Positions 24,115 to 32,174 of a DNA stretch of 64,000 bases are shown here, piece by piece (within the stretch, counting starts at the first letter, position 1; each line of letters opens with the position of its first letter). The translations under genes and the position numbers were made by a program. Under the pieces are notes generated by a model. That model worked only from the letters and a program-made list of their open reading frames with translations, was not told where the DNA came from and ran no database searches. Origin of the DNA: Chloroflexales bacterium ZM16-3 (lineage in GTDB: Bacteria > Chloroflexota > Chloroflexia > Chloroflexales > Chloroflexaceae); contig RYFE02000015.1 of assembly GCA_004138175.2 (NCBI GenBank), forward strand, positions 1 through 64,000, written 5' to 3'.

Positions 24115-26938
24115 TAGTGATGCGCTGGCGTCAGAGATAAGCGATGCGGCGAGCCCGACCGACCGCATCCCTGAGCCGCTGCCGGTGCCGCCCCTCGATC
24201 TGCTGGTGGCCCTGCACGCCGTGGTGGCCGGCGCGATGCGCAGCGACCTGGCCCGCGCCGGGCGGGCCGCAGCTGCGGCGCGGGCGATCGCCGCGCGCTT
24301 CCCCGACGATGCGCTGATCCAGGCCCAGGCTCACTGGAGCCTGGGCTCAGCTATCCTCTATGTGCCGCGCTACGCCGACTCGCTGGCTCACTACGACCTA
24401 GCCATGGAATGGTACGCCCATGCGCTGGATCTAGCGGCGCCCGCCGAGCCGCAGCCAGATATTCGGGTGGTCGAGGTGGTGCGGGTCTTCTGTCTGAATG
24501 AGCTCGGGCGCTATAGGGAGGCGATCAATGCCGCCGCCCGCGCTGAGGGGTGGCTGAGCGAGCGCCCTGCGCCCCATGTGCGCCTGACCCTGCTGCTCAA
24601 CCGCTCGCTGCTGGCCGGCAATATGGGCAACTATGCCGGAATGCTTGCGCTGGCGGACGAGACTATCCGCCTTGCCGAGCACCTGGACAACAGCTCATAT
24701 GTAGCAATGGGCTGGATCAACCGAGCCTACGCCTGTATCTGGCTGGGCCAGCTCGCCGAGGCTGAGACGGCGCTCGACGTGGGCGAGGCGACCGCCGAGG
24801 CCGCAGGCGAGGCGCTGACGATCGCCCGCGCACAGATCAACCGGGCATGGCTGCTGCGCTACACCGGGCGGCTCTTCGATGCGCTGGCCATGCTCCAGGC
24901 GGCCGAGCGCGGTATGGCCCAGGCCGAGGGCGAGGTCGCCACTATCGCCCTAGAGCAGGCTGCGCTCTATGCGCAGCTACGCCAGCTGCGCGAGGCCCGG
25001 CGTGCGGCCGAGCGGGCTGCTGCGCTCTTCGATGGCGAGAATATGCCGCTCTATAGCGCCAGCGCTTATGTGCAGGCCGCCCGCATGGCGGTCGATCTGT
25101 GCCGACTGGACGACGCCCAGCAGATGCTTACCCAGGCCCGCCGACGGGCGGCGGGCCTGGATCTGCCGGCTCTCGACGCCGAGATCATCTCCGCTGAGGC
25201 GCGCGCCGCGCTTCTGCCGCCCTCACCCGGCGCGGCCCGCCTCTCCCGACAGGCCGCACGGCGAGCTGTTGCCAGGGCTGCCGACATCCTGGAGTCTGCC
25301 GGGCTGCCGCGTGAGGCGGCTGAGGCCAGCCTCGCCGGGGCGGCCCTCGACGCACGCATGGGACATGTCCGCCGCGCCCGCGCCGCCTACGCCGCAATCC
25401 TCGCTATCGCACGCGATAGTGAGACACGCATGGCCGCCCACACCGGGATGGGTACACTGCTGCCCCCGCGCCAAGCGCTGCCGCACCTACGCACCGCCGC
25501 CGACCTGGCTGTCCAGCAGCGCCGCGCACTGCCCATGGAGGAGCTACAGGCCCGCTATAGCAGCGAGACTTCTGGGCAGCATATGGCGCTGGCCCGCTGC
25601 CTGCTCGACCTGGGCGATACCCCGGCGGCCCTGCACACAGTCTGGGAGGCGAAGGCCGGCCCTCTGCTCGATCTGCGCGCCGCCGCCGCCCCGCTCGACC
25701 AGGCCGCCATGGACGCAGTCACCGCCGCGAAGGCTGACCTTGCGCGCGGGAGGGCCAGCGTGGCCGAGCATCAGCGCAAGCTGCTAGAGGCGCTCCAGAT
25801 GGGCCAGCCTGAGCAGGTCGCCTACCATCGTGCCGAGGCCGACCGCGCCCGCCGAGCAGTTGATTCGGTCGAACAACAGATGACCGAGATGATGCGCACG
25901 CTCTCTGACCGGGTCGGCCAGGCTGATCTGCCGACGATGAGCGCGGTACAAGCGGCGCTCCTTCCAGGCACGCTCTTGCTGGAGTATGCCCGGATCGATG
26001 ACTCTTTCGTTTGCCTGCTGCTGAGGCAGGACGGGCCGCCGACCTATTGGCCGGTGGCTGACCGCGCCACCGTGACCACGCTACTTAGCCGCTGGGCGGT
26101 GGTCTCGCACGGCGACCCGAACGACCGCTACCCGCTTGAGACAGCGTCGCGCCGTCAGCAGGTGCTCACTGGGCTCGCCACGGCACTGCTCGGGCCGCTG
26201 GCCGCCGAGATCGCGCAGGCGGAGTCGCTGCTGATCGCCCCCGCCGACACGCTGGCCCATGTGCCGTGGGCGGCCCTGATCAGCGCGAGCCCCACGCTGG
26301 GTGACCATCTACAGATCACGCTCACCCCAAGTGGTGCCTTCTGGGCCGCGCCCTTCACGCCGCCGCCCGCCGCTGGCCCGCCGCGTGTCCTTGGCTACCC
26401 CGGCGTCGGCGAGCACTTCCTACCTCATGTGCTTGTCGAGACAGACATGGTCGCCCTCGCCCTGCCCGGCGCTCTGCGCATCCCCTCTGCTACCGGTGCC
26501 GACCTGCGCGCCGGGCCGCCGCCGCGCATGCTCCATATCGCCTGCCACGGCGTCACCCGCCCCAACGCGCCGATCTGCTCGTACCTGGATCTGGCCGACG
26601 GGCCATTCCTGCTACTAGAGGCGCACCGCCTGAACCTGCGCGGCACCGGCCTGGTTGTCCTGAGCGCCTGTGAGACCGGCGAGCGGCCGGGCTATGGCGA
26701 GATGGCGATGGCCTTGGCCGGTGCCTTCCTCTGCGCCGGCGCGCGTGCGGTGCTGGCCAGCCTCTGGGCGGTTGATGATCGCGCCGCCGCTGATCTTATG
26801 GCGGCCTTCTACGCCCGGCTGGCCGCCGGAGATCCGCCGGCGATTGCGCTGCGCGCCGCGCAGCAGGCCGTCCGCACGGCCCACCCACATCACTGGGCCG
26901 CCTTTCAGATCTGGGAGGGCGTGCGCACGGAGAGCTGA
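24107..26938 (+). CDS. TPR-CHAT caspase-like protease
   Basis: This 943-residue cytoplasmic protein has an N-terminal array of tetratricopeptide-like helical repeats (about residues 40-480), a coiled-coil segment near 530-610, and a C-terminal CHAT domain (about 640-935). The clan CD catalytic pair is visible: His in MLHIACHGVTR near 812 and Cys in VVLSACETGERPGYGEM near 855, followed by the conserved ALAGAFLCAGARAVLASLW helix. CHAT proteases with TPR arrays cleave partner proteins when triggered. Here the gene overlaps an anti-sigma gene, so the anti-sigma or sigma factor is the obvious candidate substrate. That substrate is an inference. Confidence 0.93.
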   Translation: MIDSDALASEISDAASPTDRIPEPLPVPPLDLLVALHAVVAGAMRSDLARAGRAAAAARAIAARFPDDALIQAQAHWSLGSAILYVPRYADSLAHYDLAMEWYAHALDLAAPAEPQPDIRVVEVVRVFCLNELGRYREAINAAARAEGWLSERPAPHVRLTLLLNRSLLAGNMGNYAGMLALADETIRLAEHLDNSSYVAMGWINRAYACIWLGQLAEAETALDVGEATAEAAGEALTIARAQINRAWLLRYTGRLFDALAMLQAAERGMAQAEGEVATIALEQAALYAQLRQLREARRAAERAAALFDGENMPLYSASAYVQAARMAVDLCRLDDAQQMLTQARRRAAGLDLPALDAEIISAEARAALLPPSPGAARLSRQAARRAVARAADILESAGLPREAAEASLAGAALDARMGHVRRARAAYAAILAIARDSETRMAAHTGMGTLLPPRQALPHLRTAADLAVQQRRALPMEELQARYSSETSGQHMALARCLLDLGDTPAALHTVWEAKAGPLLDLRAAAAPLDQAAMDAVTAAKADLARGRASVAEHQRKLLEALQMGQPEQVAYHRAEADRARRAVDSVEQQMTEMMRTLSDRVGQADLPTMSAVQAALLPGTLLLEYARIDDSFVCLLLRQDGPPTYWPVADRATVTTLLSRWAVVSHGDPNDRYPLETASRRQQVLTGLATALLGPLAAEIAQAESLLIAPADTLAHVPWAALISASPTLGDHLQITLTPSGAFWAAPFTPPPAAGPPRVLGYPGVGEHFLPHVLVETDMVALALPGALRIPSATGADLRAGPPPRMLHIACHGVTRPNAPICSYLDLADGPFLLLEAHRLNLRGTGLVVLSACETGERPGYGEMAMALAGAFLCAGARAVLASLWAVDDRAAADLMAAFYARLAAGDPPAIALRAAQQAVRTAHPHHWAAFQIWEGVRTES

Positions 26939-27046
26939 TCGTGACGGACTGAAAGCCCAAACGGAAAACCTCGCACCTGTGGTTCAAGGACGTACACAGG
27001 CATATCTGCCTGCTCATGTTTGTTGATTTGATATGGAGGGGGCCGC

Positions 27047-30000
27047 ATGACCCGCACACTCGCACTGATTGCCGTGATCTGCGCTCTGCTGATCATCCCG
27101 TTCGCCGCTCTACCCCCGCTGCCAGCCCAGGCAGCAGCGCCGGTTGATGCCCTTGCGCCCCTGCCGAAAGGCTGTGGCGGCGGCCTGCCGCCCAATGCCG
27201 ACGCGCCGGTCTGCTGCATGTTTGGCTACGTCTTCATGGACGGCCAGCCCGTCTCCGACGCCTATGTCTTGGTCTATGTGCCTGGCACCGACCGTTCCGT
27301 GGGAGCCTGGACGGCCCTCGGCCCCGACAGCGACCAGCCCTACTTTCGGCTCAGCCTGAGCGGCGCGCCGCTCAGCCTCCAGCCAGGCGAGGTCGTCAAG
27401 ATCGACGCCTATTACGCCAGCCACGCGGTCACGACCAGCTACACGGTGATCGGCGGCGGCCAGGAGGTTGATCTGGTGATCACCCCGAACAGCTCGACCG
27501 ACGGCATCGACTATGTGCCCGAGCGTCAGGTGTACGCCCAGGATGCGCCGGGCGACTTCAACATGAACCTCGGCGATCTGGCGATCGACGGCAGCAATAC
27601 GGTCTATGTGACCGACTGGGGCAATCAGCGGGTGCAGGTCTTCAACCGCGACGGCACCTTTCTGCGCCAGTGGGGCAGGCTGGGTGAGGCCGACGGCAAC
27701 TTCATCGCGCCGAGCGGGGTGGCGGTAGATGCCCAGGGGAATGTCTATGTCGCCGACTATGGCGACCACAGGGTAAACAAGTTTACGAATACCGGCGAGT
27801 TCATCCGGCGCTGGGGGACGGCGGGCAGCCAGCCCGGCCAGTTCACCTTCCCCTCAGACGTGATCATCGATGGCGACGGGCTGGTGTACGTGGCCGACAC
27901 CGGCAACCAGCGGGTGCAGGTCTTCGATGGTGACGGGAACTTTGTGCGCCAGTGGGGCGGCCTGGGCAGCGGCGACGGCCAGCTGAACAACCCCGGCGGC
28001 CTAGCCCTCGGACCCAACGGCACGATCTATGTGGCCGACAGCGACAACGGCCGGGTGCAGGTCTTCAGCCAGATGGGTGCCTTCGTCAAGGTGTTCGCCA
28101 CCCCCGGCGGCACCCCTGAGGAGTTGCTAATCGATGGATCTGGCCGAGTCTTAGTCGCGGATCGTCAGGCCAACATCATCCGCATCTACAGTGCGGCGGG
28201 CGCGGCCCTCGGCACGATTGGCGCGCCGGGGGTGCTGGCCGGCCAGTTCAATGGAGTTGGCGGCCTGGCCCTCGACAGCGCGGGGCGGATCTACGCCGCC
28301 GACTCCTACAATAACCGGGTGCAGATCTTCTCTGCGGCGGGCGCGCTGCTCGCCTCATTCGGTCAGGTTGGCCAGAACAATCGGCGCGTGTACTACCCAG
28401 GCGGGGCCACCGTGGACGCCCAGGGCAACCTCTATGTTACCGAGCAGGGCAAGGGCACGGTGAAGCGCTTTGACGCCAGCGGCGCACCGCTGCCGGGATT
28501 TGGCAACTGGGGCGGCGGCCCAGGCGAATTTGTCTGGCCGAAGCGGATCGCGGCTGCGCCCGACGGCACGCTGTATGTGGCCGACATGGGGAATAACCGC
28601 ATCCAGCAGCTTACGGCAACGGGGAGCTTCATCCGCGAGTGGGGTAGCCCCGGCAGCGGCGATGGCCAGTTCAACAACCCCTACAGCCTGGCAGTTGCCG
28701 CCAACGGCGATGTATACGTGGCCGACAGCGACAATAACCGTATTCAGCAGTTCACCTCCAGCGGCGGGTTCGTGCGCCAGTGGGGCGGCCTGGGAAGCGG
28801 CGACGGCCAGTTCAACGGGCCGGTTGGCGTCGCGGTTGCGCCGAGCGGGGCAATCTACGTCGCCGACACCAGCAACCATCGCATCCAGCAGTTCACCGCC
28901 AGCGGTGGGTTCGTGCGCCAGTGGGGCAGCTATGGCAATGGGCCGGGCCAGCTCGCCGACCCGGCTGGGATCGCCGTCGACCCGGATGGGGTGGTCTATG
29001 TGGCCGAGTACAGCGGCTACCGCTTCCAGCGCTTCAGCCCGAGCGGCGCGTGGCTCGGCAGCTTCGGCTGGTCTGGCAGCAACCCCGGCAGCGTGAGCCA
29101 GCCCAACGATATCGATGTGCTGCCCGATGGCCGGATCTATCTGGTGGAGCCAAACCTCGGGCGGGTGCAGCTGCTGCGCCGCATAAGCTACACTCGCCCG
29201 ATTGCCACCATTGTCGCAGCCAGCCCGCAGGTGGTGACAGCCGGACAGGCGGTTGATCTGCTGGGCCGAGGCGCAGACAGCAACAGCCAGTCGGCGGTGA
29301 GCTACGAGTGGCGGCTGGGCGACAGCGCCCAGCCCTTCGCCACCAGCGCCGAGGCCAGCCTGCCAACAACTGGCCTGGCCCCCGGCGACTACACCGTTAG
29401 CCTGCGCGTGCGCGACGCACAGGGCGAGGTCTCCGACCCGCGCACAGTGACGATCACGGTGGCCCAGACAGTGACCGACGCGCCGCGAACCTGGACCTTC
29501 CTGCTCTACCTCGCGGGCGATAACTCGACCGGGGCTGCCCTGGGCAATGACAGCGCGCTAGGCGCGCTCGCCCGCCTGCGCAGCCGCGTCGGGCCGGCCA
29601 ACGTCAGCGTGGCGGCCCTCTTCGACGGCCCACGCTCGGGCGACAGCGCGCGCTACCTGCTGCGCCCAGGGCAGCCGGATCAGATCACCAGCCTGGGCGA
29701 GGTGAATACTGGCGACCCGCAGACCCTGAGCGACTTCATTGCATGGGGCCGTCAGGCCGCCCCCGCCGACGCCTACTACCTGGCGATTGCCGACCACGGC
29801 AACGCCCTCGACGGAATCGGCTGGGACTACACCAGCGACCAGACAGGGCATGAGCGGCTGACCATGCCCGATCTTCGTCAGGCACTGACCGTCGCCACCG
29901 ACGGCGGCGCCCACCCGGTCGATATACTCCACCTCGACTCCTGCCTGATGGGACTGCTAGAGACGGCCTACCAGATGCGCGGCATGGCCCGCTACATGCT

Positions 30001-30730
30001 CTTCTCGGAGAACCTGGCCTGGAGCAGCTTTGGCTACGAGGACTACCGCGATCTGGTGGGGGCCAGCACCAGCGCCCGCGATCTGGCGCTGGGCATCGCC
30101 GACAGCTACGCCGGGGCGGTCACGCCTGCCCGCCTACCCTACACGATCAGCGCGCTCGATATGGCCAAGCTCGACCCGGCTGCCCAGGCTGCCGACGCGC
30201 TCGCCGGCGAGCTGATCGGCTTCTCGCTGGCCGGTGTAACAAACCGCGACACCCTATCGACCCTGCGCAGCCAGGTGCAGAAATTCGACTCGGGCGGCGA
30301 CGGCGCGATCACCACGAACGATGAGTATGTCGATCTGGACCACTGGGCCGAGCTGCTCCAGGGCTCCAGTAATGTGAGCGCGGCGGTAAAGGCCACCGCC
30401 ACGGCGCTGCGCGGCACCCTGGCCAGCCTGGTGATCAGCTCACGCAGCCAGTCGGGCCAGGCCACTGTCCCACCGGCCACATCCCCGCAGCAGATCAGCC
30501 TGACCAACGCCCGTGGCATAGCGATCTACTACCCGCCCCAGCCCGGCGTGCAATCCTACCAGACCTACAGTAGCCATCTAGGGTTTGCCGCCGACACCCG
30601 CTGGGATGACTGGCTCCAGGCCCAGCTCACCGCCCTCGGCGTCGTCACCCCCGCCACAGACCCCAACCCGGTGCCGCCGCTGGACTTCCCGCGATCTTTC
30701 TCGGTCTATCTGCCGCTGGTGCGACGGTAG
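27047..30730 (+). CDS. Secreted NHL-repeat protein with PKD and clostripain-type (C11) protease domains
   Basis: GGAGGGGG precedes ATG 27047, and a signal peptide (ALIAVICALLIIPFAALPPLPAQA) leads a 1227-residue exported protein. Residues about 55-160 form a beta-sandwich. About twelve NHL repeats (for example VYVADTGNQRVQVFDGDGNF) follow at about 165-710, making a beta-propeller. A PKD-like domain lies at about 720-805. From about 815 is a C11 domain (TWTFLLYLAGDNSTG) with the His of IADHGNALDG near 920 and the Cys of LHLDSCLMGLLE near 965. The protein ends VYLPLVRR. It lies 108 bases after the CHAT gene in the same direction, so the operon may couple an inner and an outer clan CD protease. 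Confidence 0.9.
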   Translation: MTRTLALIAVICALLIIPFAALPPLPAQAAAPVDALAPLPKGCGGGLPPNADAPVCCMFGYVFMDGQPVSDAYVLVYVPGTDRSVGAWTALGPDSDQPYFRLSLSGAPLSLQPGEVVKIDAYYASHAVTTSYTVIGGGQEVDLVITPNSSTDGIDYVPERQVYAQDAPGDFNMNLGDLAIDGSNTVYVTDWGNQRVQVFNRDGTFLRQWGRLGEADGNFIAPSGVAVDAQGNVYVADYGDHRVNKFTNTGEFIRRWGTAGSQPGQFTFPSDVIIDGDGLVYVADTGNQRVQVFDGDGNFVRQWGGLGSGDGQLNNPGGLALGPNGTIYVADSDNGRVQVFSQMGAFVKVFATPGGTPEELLIDGSGRVLVADRQANIIRIYSAAGAALGTIGAPGVLAGQFNGVGGLALDSAGRIYAADSYNNRVQIFSAAGALLASFGQVGQNNRRVYYPGGATVDAQGNLYVTEQGKGTVKRFDASGAPLPGFGNWGGGPGEFVWPKRIAAAPDGTLYVADMGNNRIQQLTATGSFIREWGSPGSGDGQFNNPYSLAVAANGDVYVADSDNNRIQQFTSSGGFVRQWGGLGSGDGQFNGPVGVAVAPSGAIYVADTSNHRIQQFTASGGFVRQWGSYGNGPGQLADPAGIAVDPDGVVYVAEYSGYRFQRFSPSGAWLGSFGWSGSNPGSVSQPNDIDVLPDGRIYLVEPNLGRVQLLRRISYTRPIATIVAASPQVVTAGQAVDLLGRGADSNSQSAVSYEWRLGDSAQPFATSAEASLPTTGLAPGDYTVSLRVRDAQGEVSDPRTVTITVAQTVTDAPRTWTFLLYLAGDNSTGAALGNDSALGALARLRSRVGPANVSVAALFDGPRSGDSARYLLRPGQPDQITSLGEVNTGDPQTLSDFIAWGRQAAPADAYYLAIADHGNALDGIGWDYTSDQTGHERLTMPDLRQALTVATDGGAHPVDILHLDSCLMGLLETAYQMRGMARYMLFSENLAWSSFGYEDYRDLVGASTSARDLALGIADSYAGAVTPARLPYTISALDMAKLDPAAQAADALAGELIGFSLAGVTNRDTLSTLRSQVQKFDSGGDGAITTNDEYVDLDHWAELLQGSSNVSAAVKATATALRGTLASLVISSRSQSGQATVPPATSPQQISLTNARGIAIYYPPQPGVQSYQTYSSHLGFAADTRWDDWLQAQLTALGVVTPATDPNPVPPLDFPRSFSVYLPLVRR

Positions 30731-30909
30731 CCAACAATTGGCAGATTGGCGGCTCGACGCAGCGGAAAAAGCTTGGCGGGCGGTTAAAGGGAAGCATACA
30801 GGCCAGAGCACACGCATAGCAGGAGGGGATCGGGGAGGGCAAGCTCTCCCCGAAAAAACATCCACCACCATTCCTGTGGTGGCCCAGTAGCGCAAGAAGG
30901 AGGGGGGCA

Positions 30910-31563
30910 ATGCTGATACCACAGTACCCAGATCGGCGGCTGGCGGCGCAGCCCTCTGCTGGCACCAGCCAGCGCGCCCACACCATGCCCGACCCGGCAG
31001 CGGAGCACATGCCGGAGCAGATCGTGCGCGGGCTGGGCCAGCTGCTTGCCGCGCACGACCCGCACACCGCCGCCCACGCCGAGCGGGTGGCGAGCCTGGC
31101 TGTGCGGATCGCCCGCAGCCTGGGGCTGGACGCGGCCGATGTAGCGATCATCCGGCAGGCCGCGCTGCTCCACGACATCGGCAAGCTGGCGCTTAGCGCC
31201 GCGCTGCTTGAGCGCCGCACGCCACGCGAGCAGATCGACGAGGCGCGGGTCAGGCGCCACCCCACCCTTGGCGCACGGCTGCTGATCGCCCTGGGGATCA
31301 GCGCGCAGGTGGCCGAGCTGGTGCGGGCGCACCACGAGCGATGGGACGGCGCGGGCTACCCCGACGGGCTGGCCAGGGCCGATATCCCGCTCGGCGCACG
31401 GGTGATCGCCGTCGCCGATGTGTATGACAGCCTGACCCACCCGCGCCCCGGCCCTGCGCCGCTGCCCACCTCCGCCGCCGCCAGCGTGCTGCTGTCCGAC
31501 GGGGGGCAGCGGCTGGACCCCGATCTGGTCATGGCCCTACTTGATAGCCTCTGCCTGCGCTAG
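30910..31563 (+). CDS. HD-GYP domain phosphodiesterase
   Basis: The 217-residue protein has an unstructured N-terminus and an HD-GYP domain (about residues 40-185). The metal-binding HD appears in ALLHDIGKLALS near 95 and the defining HHERWDGAGYPDGL near 141. Such domains hydrolyse cyclic di-GMP or related dinucleotides. GGAGGGGGG lies just upstream of ATG 30910. There is no receiver or sensor domain attached, so any input must come from partners. It sits 179 bases after the clostripain gene and 14 before the next one. Confidence 0.9.
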   Translation: MLIPQYPDRRLAAQPSAGTSQRAHTMPDPAAEHMPEQIVRGLGQLLAAHDPHTAAHAERVASLAVRIARSLGLDAADVAIIRQAALLHDIGKLALSAALLERRTPREQIDEARVRRHPTLGARLLIALGISAQVAELVRAHHERWDGAGYPDGLARADIPLGARVIAVADVYDSLTHPRPGPAPLPTSAAASVLLSDGGQRLDPDLVMALLDSLCLR

Positions 31564-31577
31564 TTAAGGCCACACCG

Positions 31578-32060
31578 ATGGACATCGAACACGACAATGG
31601 CCTGCTGCGGGTAGCCGTAGCTGGCTACCCCGGCCTGTTCTTGCTGGCCACTGACCCAGAGCGTTACCCGGATGAGTTGCTGGCCCGGTTAGCCCGCTGC
31701 CTGGCCCATGCCGGGGTACCGCCTGAGCAACCGGTTCTGTTCAATGAGCTACGCGAGGCCCTGCGCCTGATCGGTCGCCCTGCGCTGCTCGGCGCACACC
31801 CATTAGCCCTGCGGCTCGACCTATCGGTCGAGCAGCGCGGGGCCGTCCTAGATAGGGCACTGCGCACCGTGATCGACCAGCTCGAACAGGGCAGCCGTAG
31901 CCGCAGCGGCACCCTCGTGCGCCTGCGCTACCTCGACGGTATGAGCGTCAAGGAAGTGCGCCGCCAACTCTACCTGAGCGAGAGCCACTACCACCGGCTG
32001 CATCATGTTGCCCTGGAATGGATTGCCCGCGATCTGGCCACAGCCCTCAATCCGAGCTGA
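31578..32060 (+). CDS. Small protein with sigma-70 region-4-like helix-turn-helix
   Basis: The 160-residue protein has a C-terminal region (about 110-155, LVRLRYLDGMSVKEVRRQL then YLSESHYHRLHHVALEWIA) that looks like sigma region 4.2, with no region 2 visible. The N-terminal half is leucine-rich and unrecognised. It follows the HD-GYP gene by 14 bases. It may be an orphan sigma-like regulator for the secreted proteins downstream, or a partner of the ECF-like sigma in the same cluster. The assignment is based on the helix pattern alone. Confidence 0.6.
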   Translation: MDIEHDNGLLRVAVAGYPGLFLLATDPERYPDELLARLARCLAHAGVPPEQPVLFNELREALRLIGRPALLGAHPLALRLDLSVEQRGAVLDRALRTVIDQLEQGSRSRSGTLVRLRYLDGMSVKEVRRQLYLSESHYHRLHHVALEWIARDLATALNPS

Positions 32061-32174
32061 TGGATGGGAGTTTTATGAGAGCTTTTTTGAGGCTTTGGGG
32101 AGGATTTTTCTCACCGCACTATGGTACTGTCTAAGCTACGCAATGCGGTCATCCTAACATTAAGAGGGGGGAGT

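Noticed and set aside
26905..27219. 104-codon minus-strand frame between the CHAT and clostripain genes
   Set aside because: It overlaps the ribosome-binding site and signal peptide of the plus-strand gene and has no recognisable domain.
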